From the NCBI GenBank assembly GCA_027619655.1, contig JAQCHR010000304.1:1-5279 (forward strand): a DNA stretch of 5,279 bases. Direction: 5' to 3'. Shown here in pieces: positions 1-5,279 of this stretch. Made by a program: the position numbers and the translations under genes. This DNA is from Pseudomonadota bacterium. GTDB lineage: Bacteria > Pseudomonadota > Alphaproteobacteria > UBA8366 > GCA-2717185. Positions within the stretch are counted from its first letter, which is position 1; each line of letters begins with the position of its first letter. The notes under the pieces are model-generated. The model saw nothing but the letters and a program-made list of their open reading frames with translations, searched no databases and had not been told where the DNA came from.

Positions 1-178
1 TGTTAGCCCAGCCAAAGGGAGGTGCAATAGCGCTGAAATCACAGTTTCGTGTGGCCTGATTCACGGCGCAACGCTTTGTTTTACGAGGAAAAACCGAGCG
101 ACTGTCGCGGGCGCTTGCACGGGGGGCCGGCGCGGCGCATCATGCGGCATTCCAATATTCCCGAGTGACGATTCCCGC
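1..178 (+). promoter_or_regulatory. Non-coding leader upstream of the MFS transporter gene
   Basis: No convincing gene lies here. The reading frame of the downstream transporter stays open back to base 2, but it contains no in-frame ATG, GTG or TTG before base 179. The stretch must hold the transporter's promoter unless that gene is read through from the left. I could not pick out a clear -35/-10 pair. Visible structure is a short palindrome GCGAC-T-GTCGC at 98-108 and a 7-base direct repeat ATTCCCG at 157-163 and 171-177, just before the start codon. No good Shine-Dalgarno sequence precedes the start. Confidence 0.3.
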
Positions 179-1402
179 ATGGCCACAACAGATTCTGCGA
201 TACGCTCCGATACGCTTGTCATCGGCATGGTTGGGCTTGCACATATGCTCTCCCATTTCTACCAGATGGCGCTGGCGCCGCTGATCCCGCTGCTCCGGAT
301 CGAATTTGACGTCACCTACACCCAGCTCGGGTTCGTCATATCGCTGATGTATGGCGTGTCCGGTGCCTGTCAGGCCTTTGTCGGCATTCTGGTGGACCGG
401 CACGGCGCCGACCGGTTGATGCTGTTCGGAGTCGTGACCATGGCCTCGGCGGTATTCCTGATGGGCTGCGTCGATGCCTACTGGATGCTGTTGCCGCTGG
501 CGGTGATGGCGGCGCTGGGCAATTGCGTCTTCCACCCCGCCGACCTGTCGATCCTGTCGGAAAAGGTCAGCCCGGCGCGGATCGGCCGCGCCTTCGCGGC
601 GCACGGGTTGGGCGGGACAATCGGTTATTTCATGTCGCCCGTCATCATCCTCAATCTCGCGGTGTTCGCGGGCTGGCGGGTTGCGCTGATGACCGCCGGC
701 GCCATAGGGTTGGTGGCGGCCTTGGTGATCTTTACCAATCGTTCCGTTCTGCAGATGCCGCGCGGCAGCGGTGCGGGGCCCGGCGCGACCGCGCCGAGTA
801 TCGACTTCTACCGAAAACTGGTGACAAACCTTCCGCTGATGGCTGCGTTCTTTTATTTCACCGTCATTGCGGCAGCCGGCGGCGGGGTGCAGCAGTTCTC
901 CGTCGCGGCGCTGATTGAACTGTATGAGTCCCCGTTTGCCATCGCCGGTATCGCGTTGACGGCCTATCTCGGCGCCAGCGCCGGCGGCATTATCGTCGGC
1001 GGCGAACTCGCCGACCGGTTCCCGCGCCATGCGCTGATCGCAACCACCGGGCTGGCGCTGGGTGCGACCTTCATGGGCACTATCGCGATATTCGAACTGC
1101 CGATGCCGGCAATCATCGGGCTGATGGCCTGTACTGGATTCTGCATCGGCCTGACTGGCCCGTCCCGTGACATCCTGATCCGGGGAGCAACCCCGCCGGG
1201 CGCCACGGGCAAGGTGTTCGGTTTCGTCTATTCGGGCCTGGACCTTGGCAGTGCAACCGGGCCGATCCTGTTCGGCTGGCTGATGGATGGCGGCGAATTC
1301 CGCTACGTCTTCGTGGTCGTCGCCACGATGTATCTGCTGGCCATCCTCAGCGTCATGCAACTGAAGCGCGGTTCCAGAACGGCAACGGCGGCCGCCGATT
1401 AG
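179..1402 (+). CDS. MFS transporter, Fsr-like (fosmidomycin-resistance-type) branch
   Basis: This is a complete 407-residue inner-membrane transporter of the major facilitator superfamily, probably a proton-coupled exporter or importer of a small molecule; the substrate cannot be read from the sequence. Twelve hydrophobic helices can be traced: six between about residues 12 and 186, a cytoplasmic loop rich in Gly, Ala and Pro at about 190-215, then six more to about 394. The loop between helices 2 and 3 carries the MFS motif A (G69-ILVDRHGADR79), and a degenerate copy, GGELADRFPRH, sits at 274-284 in the second half. The phrase GNCVFHPAD at 114-122 and the HMLSHFYQMALAPLIPLL run in helix 1 recall the Fsr family. 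The length is normal for MFS. ATG 179 is the only usable start in frame, and helix 1 follows directly. The gene converges on phoX. The MFS assignment is firm; the Fsr-like branch is a judgement by eye. Confidence 0.9.
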   Translation: MATTDSAIRSDTLVIGMVGLAHMLSHFYQMALAPLIPLLRIEFDVTYTQLGFVISLMYGVSGACQAFVGILVDRHGADRLMLFGVVTMASAVFLMGCVDAYWMLLPLAVMAALGNCVFHPADLSILSEKVSPARIGRAFAAHGLGGTIGYFMSPVIILNLAVFAGWRVALMTAGAIGLVAALVIFTNRSVLQMPRGSGAGPGATAPSIDFYRKLVTNLPLMAAFFYFTVIAAAGGGVQQFSVAALIELYESPFAIAGIALTAYLGASAGGIIVGGELADRFPRHALIATTGLALGATFMGTIAIFELPMPAIIGLMACTGFCIGLTGPSRDILIRGATPPGATGKVFGFVYSGLDLGSATGPILFGWLMDGGEFRYVFVVVATMYLLAILSVMQLKRGSRTATAAAD

Positions 1403-1440
1403 GGCGACCGCCGCGTCCTGGTCTGCCTTGCGGGTTGCGG

Positions 1441-3360
1441 TCAGTTGCCGATCACGCCGCCATCGTTCTTGGTAATCGCGATGACGGATGAGCGCGGCAC
1501 CGTGTCCCCGCCGCCAGGGAAATTCGAAGCCGCGCGTTTTTCGCCCGGGTGCTGGACGCCGACGAACATGGTTTTCTGGTCCGGGGTAAAGGCTATCCCG
1601 GTAATTTCACACGCGACCGGCCCGGTCAGGAAGCGCCGGATTTCGCCGGTTGCCGGGTCGCCGCAGAGCATCTGGTTGTTGCCCATGCCGGCGAAGTCGT
1701 CCTTGTCCTTGTAATTGCCGTCCGTCTGGATCCACAGGCGTCCGTCAATGTCGAAGGCGAGGCCATCCGGGCTGTTGAACATGTTCGCGGCATTGATATT
1801 GGCGCTGCCGGCGTAATGCGTGCCGGGATGCACTTCCGGGTTGCCCGCCATCACGAACAGGTCCCAGGAGAAGGCATCGGTGCCGTGGTCCTGGCCGTCG
1901 GGGCGCCAGCGGACGATCTGGCCATACCCGTTCTTTTCGCGCGGGTTGGGGCCGCCGACAGCCTGTTCGACGCCGCCGCCGTTTTTCTTCACGCCGCGGT
2001 TCGAATTGTTGGTCAGGGCGCAATAGGCTTCCGCCTGAGTTGGATGCACCGCAACCCATTCGGGGCGGTCCATCGTCGTGGCGCCGACGACCGTCGCCGC
2101 CATGCGGGTGTGGATCAGTATTTCGGCCTGGCTGCTGAATCCGTTCTCCGCCGTCAACCCGTTCTTGCCATGAGTCAGCTCGATCCATTCGCCCCGGCCG
2201 GACATGTCCGCGCCGGCGTAGACGAATTTAGCGACATACAGCGTGCCGTCTTCCAGCAGGCTGGCATTCGAAGCATCATTGCCCGGTGCATAGCGGTTTT
2301 TCGATATGAAGCGGTAGAGATGCTCGCCGCGCTCGTCATCGCCGAGATAGACGACAACCCGACCGTCCGCTGCGATGGCGACTTCGGCGTTTTCATGCTT
2401 GAACCGGCCCAGCGCCGTATGCTTCCTCGGCGTGCTGTTCGGGTCCGTCGGATCGATTTCGACAATATAGCCGAACCGGTTGGCCTCGTTCGGACTTTTC
2501 GACAGGTCGAACCGGTCATCATATTTGTACCACTGGACGCCGCGATCCTTCGTCTTGATCCCGTAACGTTTCTGCGCTTCCGTCAGGGAATATTCGGCGT
2601 CGGTTGCGAAATAGCCGTTGAAGTTTTCCTCGCAGGTCAGATAGGTGCCCCAGGGTGTCCGGCCATTGCCGCAATTGTTTGACGTGCCAAGCGCCAGCCT
2701 GCCCTCGGGATCTGAGGGTGTTTTCAGCAGGGCATGCCCGGCGGCGGGGCCGGTAATCGCCATCGGCGTGTCGGCGGTAATCCGCCGGTTCAGCTTGCCA
2801 TCGATGACAACCTGCCATGTGTTGCCATTCTGCTGGACTTCGAAAATGGAAACGCCATGTGCCGCCTTCGACTTGCGGACGTCGTCGGCGCTTCGATCCT
2901 TGCTGTCGGTCGGGAAAAGCCATTCCGGGTTGTCGTATTCATTGTTGACGGCCATCACGAAACGGCCATCGGGCAGCGCAAAAAGGCTCATGCCGTCATT
3001 ATTGTCGCCAAAGGCCAGTTCCTGCGATTCGCCGGTGCCACGAGTTGCCTGGTCGAAAGGCTTTCCCTTGCTGAACAGCGGGTCGCCCCAGCTGACCAGC
3101 GTGTGCCAGCTGTACCCTTCCGGCACGATAACGGTATCAGCGCCGCTTGCGGGAATGGCGCGGAAACCGATCAGCCGATTGGCTGCGGCTCTGGTCGCTG
3201 GTGTCAGCGCCGTTGTCCCCATAACGAAGGCAGTGACGCTGAAGGCCGCGGTCCGGGCCAGAAAGCCGCGCCGCGAAACCATCCGGTCCGCGATCCGGTT
3301 GAAGTCGGGTTCGGTTGCCTCTCTATCGGCAAGCGTATTGTCAGTAACGAGTGTGTTCAC
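1441..3360 (-). CDS. phoX: PhoX family alkaline phosphatase (DUF839), Tat-exported
   Basis: This is a complete 639-residue secreted phosphomonoesterase. The PhoX family hydrolyses phosphate esters in the periplasm or outside the cell to supply phosphate, using a calcium-iron cofactor. The N-terminus has a long polar region, then the twin-arginine motif SRRGFL at 29-34, a hydrophobic stretch to about 52 and an Ala-rich probable cleavage region near 55-60, so export is folded through Tat. Family hallmarks follow in order: NNDGMS (120-125), GTSNNC (225-230) with TPWGTYLTCEEN (235-246), GRFKHENA (318-325), YLGDDERGEHLYRF (338-351), TTMDRPEW (428-435) and SPDGLAFDIDGRLWIQTDG (530-548). The Cys in NNC matches the cofactor-binding Cys known from Pseudomonas PhoX. 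No key segment is missing, and the length is usual for the family. Translation begins at GTG, set by an AGGGAGAG ribosome-binding site 7 bases upstream. The upstream gene on the same strand ends 110 bp away, so a separate promoter is likely. Confidence 0.93.
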   Translation of the reverse strand: MNTLVTDNTLADREATEPDFNRIADRMVSRRGFLARTAAFSVTAFVMGTTALTPATRAAANRLIGFRAIPASGADTVIVPEGYSWHTLVSWGDPLFSKGKPFDQATRGTGESQELAFGDNNDGMSLFALPDGRFVMAVNNEYDNPEWLFPTDSKDRSADDVRKSKAAHGVSIFEVQQNGNTWQVVIDGKLNRRITADTPMAITGPAAGHALLKTPSDPEGRLALGTSNNCGNGRTPWGTYLTCEENFNGYFATDAEYSLTEAQKRYGIKTKDRGVQWYKYDDRFDLSKSPNEANRFGYIVEIDPTDPNSTPRKHTALGRFKHENAEVAIAADGRVVVYLGDDERGEHLYRFISKNRYAPGNDASNASLLEDGTLYVAKFVYAGADMSGRGEWIELTHGKNGLTAENGFSSQAEILIHTRMAATVVGATTMDRPEWVAVHPTQAEAYCALTNNSNRGVKKNGGGVEQAVGGPNPREKNGYGQIVRWRPDGQDHGTDAFSWDLFVMAGNPEVHPGTHYAGSANINAANMFNSPDGLAFDIDGRLWIQTDGNYKDKDDFAGMGNNQMLCGDPATGEIRRFLTGPVACEITGIAFTPDQKTMFVGVQHPGEKRAASNFPGGGDTVPRSSVIAITKNDGGVIGN

Positions 3361-3367
3361 GGTGGTT

Positions 3368-3375
3368 CTCTCCCT
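3368..3375 (-). promoter_or_regulatory. Ribosome binding site of phoX
   Basis: AGGGAGAG on the minus strand ends 7 bases before the GTG at 3360. It supports this non-ATG start over the internal Met at residue 27, which would leave almost no n-region before the twin-arginine motif. Confidence 0.7.
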
Positions 3376-3432
3376 AGCCAGAAATCGATTGGGAAATCTA
3401 GGCTCGCAAGATGTATGTTCCGTGCCGCAAAT

Positions 3433-3450
3433 ATTACGGTGATGTTACAA
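3433..3450 (-). promoter_or_regulatory. Weak Pho-box-like direct repeat upstream of phoX
   Basis: On the minus strand, TTGTAAC-ATCA-CCGTAAT has the 7-4-7 layout of a PhoB site (consensus CTGTCAT, 4-base spacer, CTGTCAT). By my count it matches 9 of 14 consensus positions. It lies 73-90 bases before the phoX start, a suitable place. The match is poor and the -10 placement is not convincing. A 6-bp inverted repeat (ACGGTG at 3436-3441, CACCGT at 3454-3459) overlaps it and could be the real element instead. Confidence 0.22.
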
Positions 3451-3461
3451 TTCCACCGTCG

Positions 3462-3474
3462 CTGACATTGTCAG
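3462..3474. repeat. Perfect 13-bp palindrome between the RidA-like gene and phoX
   Basis: CTGACA-T-TGTCAG is a perfect inverted repeat with a one-base centre. It overlaps the stop codon of the RidA-like gene (3471-3473) and sits about 100 bases before the phoX start. A one-base centre cannot form a normal terminator hairpin, and no T-run follows on either strand, so a protein-binding site is the more natural reading. No regulator is identified, and chance occurrence is possible. Confidence 0.4.
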
Positions 3475-4223
3475 ATAACGCGCTGTACCGGAACCCCGCG
3501 CACGTCCATCTCATATGCCAGCCCTAGTACCGGTGGCCGTGCGTAATACCAGGTCACGCCTGCCGGTGCTGCGCCCCGGCGCATGATTTCGCCTTCCAGG
3601 AAACCATGGATATTTTCCACGGTATAGACCTGGGTTGCGCTGGCATCGGCCCAGCCGACACCAAGTGCAGCCATACGGGTCTCCATGGCGCCCAGCACGT
3701 ATTGCGCTTTCTCCCGCATTGCAGCCGGGGATGTGTCGCCCAGCCGGATGATCCGTTCGCTGTAACTGCCCGGGCCTTCCGGCGCCTCGCCGGATCCGGC
3801 GATGACGAAACTTGGCGTCGTGGCATCCGGTGCCGGCACGGTATAGCTGAAGGCTTCAAAGCTGGGTTCCGGCGGCGGGGCGATGGCCGGACAGACATTG
3901 GAACGTGCGACCGGGTTCTCGTCGTCCCGGAAAATGCCCCAGCGTTCCAGCGTGCCGACATAGATCCGATTGAAGTCGATGAAACCCTGCTCGGTAAACG
4001 GGGCTGGCGATCGCAATTCGCAGGCGCAGAACGACGTGAACGGCCGGCCCAGCGCTGTCAGATGGGCCTCGATCGCCCGGAAACCTTCCACCATGGGCCG
4101 GGGCCTGGCGAAGCGGACGCGTTCGATGGCAAAGCCCGGCTGCGCAGCCACCCCGCCGGAATACTGGAACGGGCCGCGGAAATACCGATAGCCGCCCGCA
4201 TCGAAAATCGCCGTTTCCGCCAT
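3471..4223 (-). CDS. Tandem two-domain RidA/YjgF-like protein, possible CnbZ-type aminomuconate deaminase
   Basis: This encodes a 250-residue soluble protein with no signal peptide. Both halves resemble the RidA (YjgF/YER057c/UK114) fold. In the first half, an 'IEAHLTALGRPFTSF' helix (51-65) and 'FTEQGFIDFNRIYVGTLERWG' (76-96) lead to NPVARSNV (103-110) and a closing strand, FEAFSYTVP (122-130). In the second, 'FVIAGSGEAPEG' (139-150), 'VLGAMETRMAALG' (176-188), 'TQVYTVENIHGFL' (197-209), PAGVTWYYARPP (220-231) and YEMDV (237-241) repeat that order. The catalytic-type Arg of RidA proteins aligns with R107 but with G222 in the second half. RidA proteins deaminate reactive enamines or imines; the fused form recalls 2-amino-5-chloromuconate deaminase CnbZ, which I cannot confirm without a search. 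The ATG at 4223 is chosen for its AGGAG seven bases upstream; a 97-residue upstream extension in frame is low-complexity and would overrun the divergent transporter gene. It is divergent from the anion transporter and upstream of phoX. Confidence 0.75.
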   Translation of the reverse strand: MAETAIFDAGGYRYFRGPFQYSGGVAAQPGFAIERVRFARPRPMVEGFRAIEAHLTALGRPFTSFCACELRSPAPFTEQGFIDFNRIYVGTLERWGIFRDDENPVARSNVCPAIAPPPEPSFEAFSYTVPAPDATTPSFVIAGSGEAPEGPGSYSERIIRLGDTSPAAMREKAQYVLGAMETRMAALGVGWADASATQVYTVENIHGFLEGEIMRRGAAPAGVTWYYARPPVLGLAYEMDVRGVPVQRVI

Positions 4224-4230
4224 GCTGAAT

Positions 4231-4235
4231 CTCCT
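4231..4235 (-). promoter_or_regulatory. Ribosome binding site of the RidA-like gene
   Basis: AGGAG on the minus strand lies 7 bases before the ATG at 4223. It decides the start: the open frame continues upstream to 4514, but only this ATG has a strong site and begins the conserved-looking protein (MAETAIFDAGGYRYF). Confidence 0.8.
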
Positions 4236-4241
4236 GTTGCT

Positions 4242-4284
4242 CAATTGCCACGTTAACGCGGGCAGCCATCGGCAATCAATTGCC
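4242..4284. promoter_or_regulatory. Operator-like inverted repeat and repeated half-site in the divergent spacer
   Basis: The 100-bp spacer between two divergent genes contains GGCAAT-CA-ATTGCC at 4271-4284, a perfect 6-bp inverted repeat with a 2-base centre. Its right half recurs 35 bp away: TCAATTGCC appears at 4241-4249 and again at 4276-4284. A separate 8-bp palindrome, CGTTAACG, lies between them at 4251-4258. The main site is 40-53 bases before the transporter start and 48-61 bases before the RidA-like start, so one regulator could control both. A weak promoter reading for the transporter (TTGCCC at 4280-4285, TAGTAG at 4302-4307) would overlap it. Which regulator binds is unknown. Confidence 0.4.
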
Positions 4285-4323
4285 CGGTCTGTTCGCACGG
4301 ATAGTAGCGGTTTATGGTGTGCC

Positions 4324-5279
4324 ATGCCGGAATCAAAACAACCGAGCCTGCCGCGCCACCGCCTGATCGGCCTGTTGCTGGGCCCGCTTGCCGCTGCGGC
4401 CATGCTGGCGGCGCCGGCGCCGGAAGGATTGTCGCCGCAGGGCTGGGCGGTGGCGTCGGCCGGCATTCTGATGGCCGTATGGTGGATGACCGAGGCCGTA
4501 CCCCTGGCGGTCACGGCGCTGCTGCCGCTTGTACTGTTTCCGCTGCTTGGGATCCAGGCGTTTGAGGCAAGTGCGATTTCCTATGCCCATCCGCTGGTGT
4601 TTCTGTTCCTCGGCGGATTTCTGCTGGCGCGGGCGATGCATGTCTGGCGGCTGGACCGGCGGCTGGCGCTGACCGTATTGCGCTATACCGGGGCCAATCC
4701 GCGCGGCGTCATTGCCGGGGTGATGGGGGTTACCGCATTTCTCAGCATGTGGGTCAGCAATACCGCGACCGCGATGGTGATGCTGCCGATCGGGCTGTCG
4801 GTCATTCCCGCGTTCCGCAAGCCGAACGGCGGCGCGCCGGATGGTTTTGCGCCAGCGCTGTTGCTGGGCATCGCCTATGCGGCGACCATCGGCGGCATGG
4901 GTACGATCATCGGTACGCCGCCGAATGCCCTGTTCGCAGCCTATATGGCCGAAGCGCATGGGGTGGAGATCGGCTTTCTGCGCTGGATGCTGATTGGCAT
5001 TCCCGCCGTGCTGGTGATGCTGCCGCTGGCCTGGTTCGTGCTGACCCATGTTTCCTTCCATATTCCTGCCGGGGCAGGGGTATCAGCGCCAATAGAGCTG
5101 GAAAGGCCGGGGCCAATAACCCGTGCTGAAGTCATGATGACGGTGCTGATGCTGCTGGTTGCAGTATGCTGGATATTCCGGCCGTTGCTGGCAGATATCC
5201 TGCCTTGGCTTCCGTTGTCCGACGCCGGAATCGCCATGGCCGGCGCGATCCTGTGTTTCCTGCTGCCTGTCAATTTGAA
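4324..5279 (+). CDS. DASS/SLC13-type anion symporter, N-terminal part (cut by window end)
   Basis: The first 318 residues of a membrane transporter are present, and the frame is open to the right edge. DASS proteins are usually about 450-500 residues, so roughly the last third is missing. They take up dicarboxylates, sulfate or similar anions, commonly with sodium. Seen here are a first helix at about 13-31, WWMTEAVPLAVTALLPLVLFPLLG (53-76), the PLVFLFLGGFLLARAM entry hairpin (90-105), the signature WVSNTATAMVMLPI with S145-N146-T147, and ATIGGMGTIIGTPPNALF (187-204). The SNT motif contributes to the sodium and anion site in characterised members; its second copy would lie beyond the edge, so the substrate cannot be inferred. 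The ATG at 4324 is the only plausible start in frame, and no clear Shine-Dalgarno sequence precedes it. The gene is divergent from the RidA-like gene across 100 bp, which suggests shared control and perhaps a related substrate. Confidence 0.88.
   Translation, partial: MPESKQPSLPRHRLIGLLLGPLAAAAMLAAPAPEGLSPQGWAVASAGILMAVWWMTEAVPLAVTALLPLVLFPLLGIQAFEASAISYAHPLVFLFLGGFLLARAMHVWRLDRRLALTVLRYTGANPRGVIAGVMGVTAFLSMWVSNTATAMVMLPIGLSVIPAFRKPNGGAPDGFAPALLLGIAYAATIGGMGTIIGTPPNALFAAYMAEAHGVEIGFLRWMLIGIPAVLVMLPLAWFVLTHVSFHIPAGAGVSAPIELERPGPITRAEVMMTVLMLLVAVCWIFRPLLADILPWLPLSDAGIAMAGAILCFLLPVNL

Noticed and set aside
140..1360. 406-codon minus-strand open frame opposite the MFS gene
   Set aside because: Its translation is rich in Arg, His, Gln, Asp and Gly with no hydrophobic core or motif, which is typical of the antisense shadow of a GC-rich membrane-protein gene.
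1387..1396. Perfect palindrome GGCGGCCGCC
   Set aside because: It lies within the Thr/Ala-rich C-terminal codons of the MFS gene and is explained by Ala codon use in GC-rich DNA.
1406..1442. Possible bidirectional terminator between the convergent MFS and phoX genes (GACCGC at 1406-1411, GCGGTC at 1437-1442)
   Set aside because: The stem is only 6 bp with a 25-base loop, and no T-run follows on either strand.
1549..2682. 377-codon plus-strand open frame opposite phoX
   Set aside because: It lies wholly inside a confident PhoX coding sequence and shows no recognisable domain. It is an antisense shadow of the GC-rich third-position pattern.
2645..3465. Two plus-strand open frames over the 5' half of phoX
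   Set aside because: They overlap each other and phoX, and have no motif or ribosome binding site that stands out.
4224..4514. N-terminal extension of the RidA-like gene by 97 codons
   Set aside because: The extension is low-complexity, overlaps the start of the divergent DASS gene and has no good ribosome site, whereas ATG 4223 has AGGAG at ideal spacing.
4314..4565. 83-codon plus-strand open frame starting 10 bases before the transporter start
   Set aside because: It is out of frame with the transporter and Ala/Gly-rich with no motif. The real product is read from 4324.
4333..5061. 242-codon minus-strand open frame opposite the anion transporter
   Set aside because: It is a Gln/Arg/His-rich shadow with no domain, opposite a transporter with clear SNT and GTPPN motifs.
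1..5279. A new defence, mobile or RNA-based system
   Set aside because: I looked for repeat arrays, transposase or nuclease motifs, tRNA-like folds and riboswitch-like leaders on both strands and found none. The genes are metabolic and transport functions.

Overview
The window is GC-rich DNA with dense, alternating gene orientation. It carries a Tat-exported PhoX-type phosphatase and proteins with alphaproteobacterial character. An alphaproteobacterium (Rhodospirillales- or Rhizobiales-like) is my best guess, but there is no rRNA or other marker gene to prove it. I see no mobile element, tRNA, rRNA or CRISPR array, and base composition looks even throughout.

Layout, left to right. 1-178 is a non-coding leader. 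179-1402 (+) is a complete 12-helix MFS transporter with features of the fosmidomycin-resistance (Fsr)-like branch. It converges, across only 38 bp, on 1441-3360 (-), a complete PhoX/DUF839 alkaline phosphatase with a twin-arginine signal and a GTG start. A 110-bp gap (3361-3470) upstream of phoX contains a perfect 13-bp palindrome and a weak Pho-box-like direct repeat. 3471-4223 (-) encodes a 250-residue protein that I read as two RidA/YjgF-like domains in tandem, possibly of the CnbZ-type aminomuconate deaminase group. A 100-bp divergent spacer (4224-4323) carries an operator-like inverted repeat plus a second copy of its half-site. 4324 to the right edge (+) is the first 318 residues of a DASS/SLC13-type anion symporter, cut by the window end.

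How the genes may work together. PhoX releases inorganic phosphate from organic esters outside the cytoplasm. The RidA-like protein and the DASS transporter share a divergent control region, so they may form one small regulon for uptake and deamination of an amino or dicarboxylic compound; this is inference from position only. The MFS gene has no visible functional tie to the rest. Nothing here is clearly a new multi-gene system. The features most worth a second look are the asymmetric tandem RidA-like protein and the divergent operator candidate.
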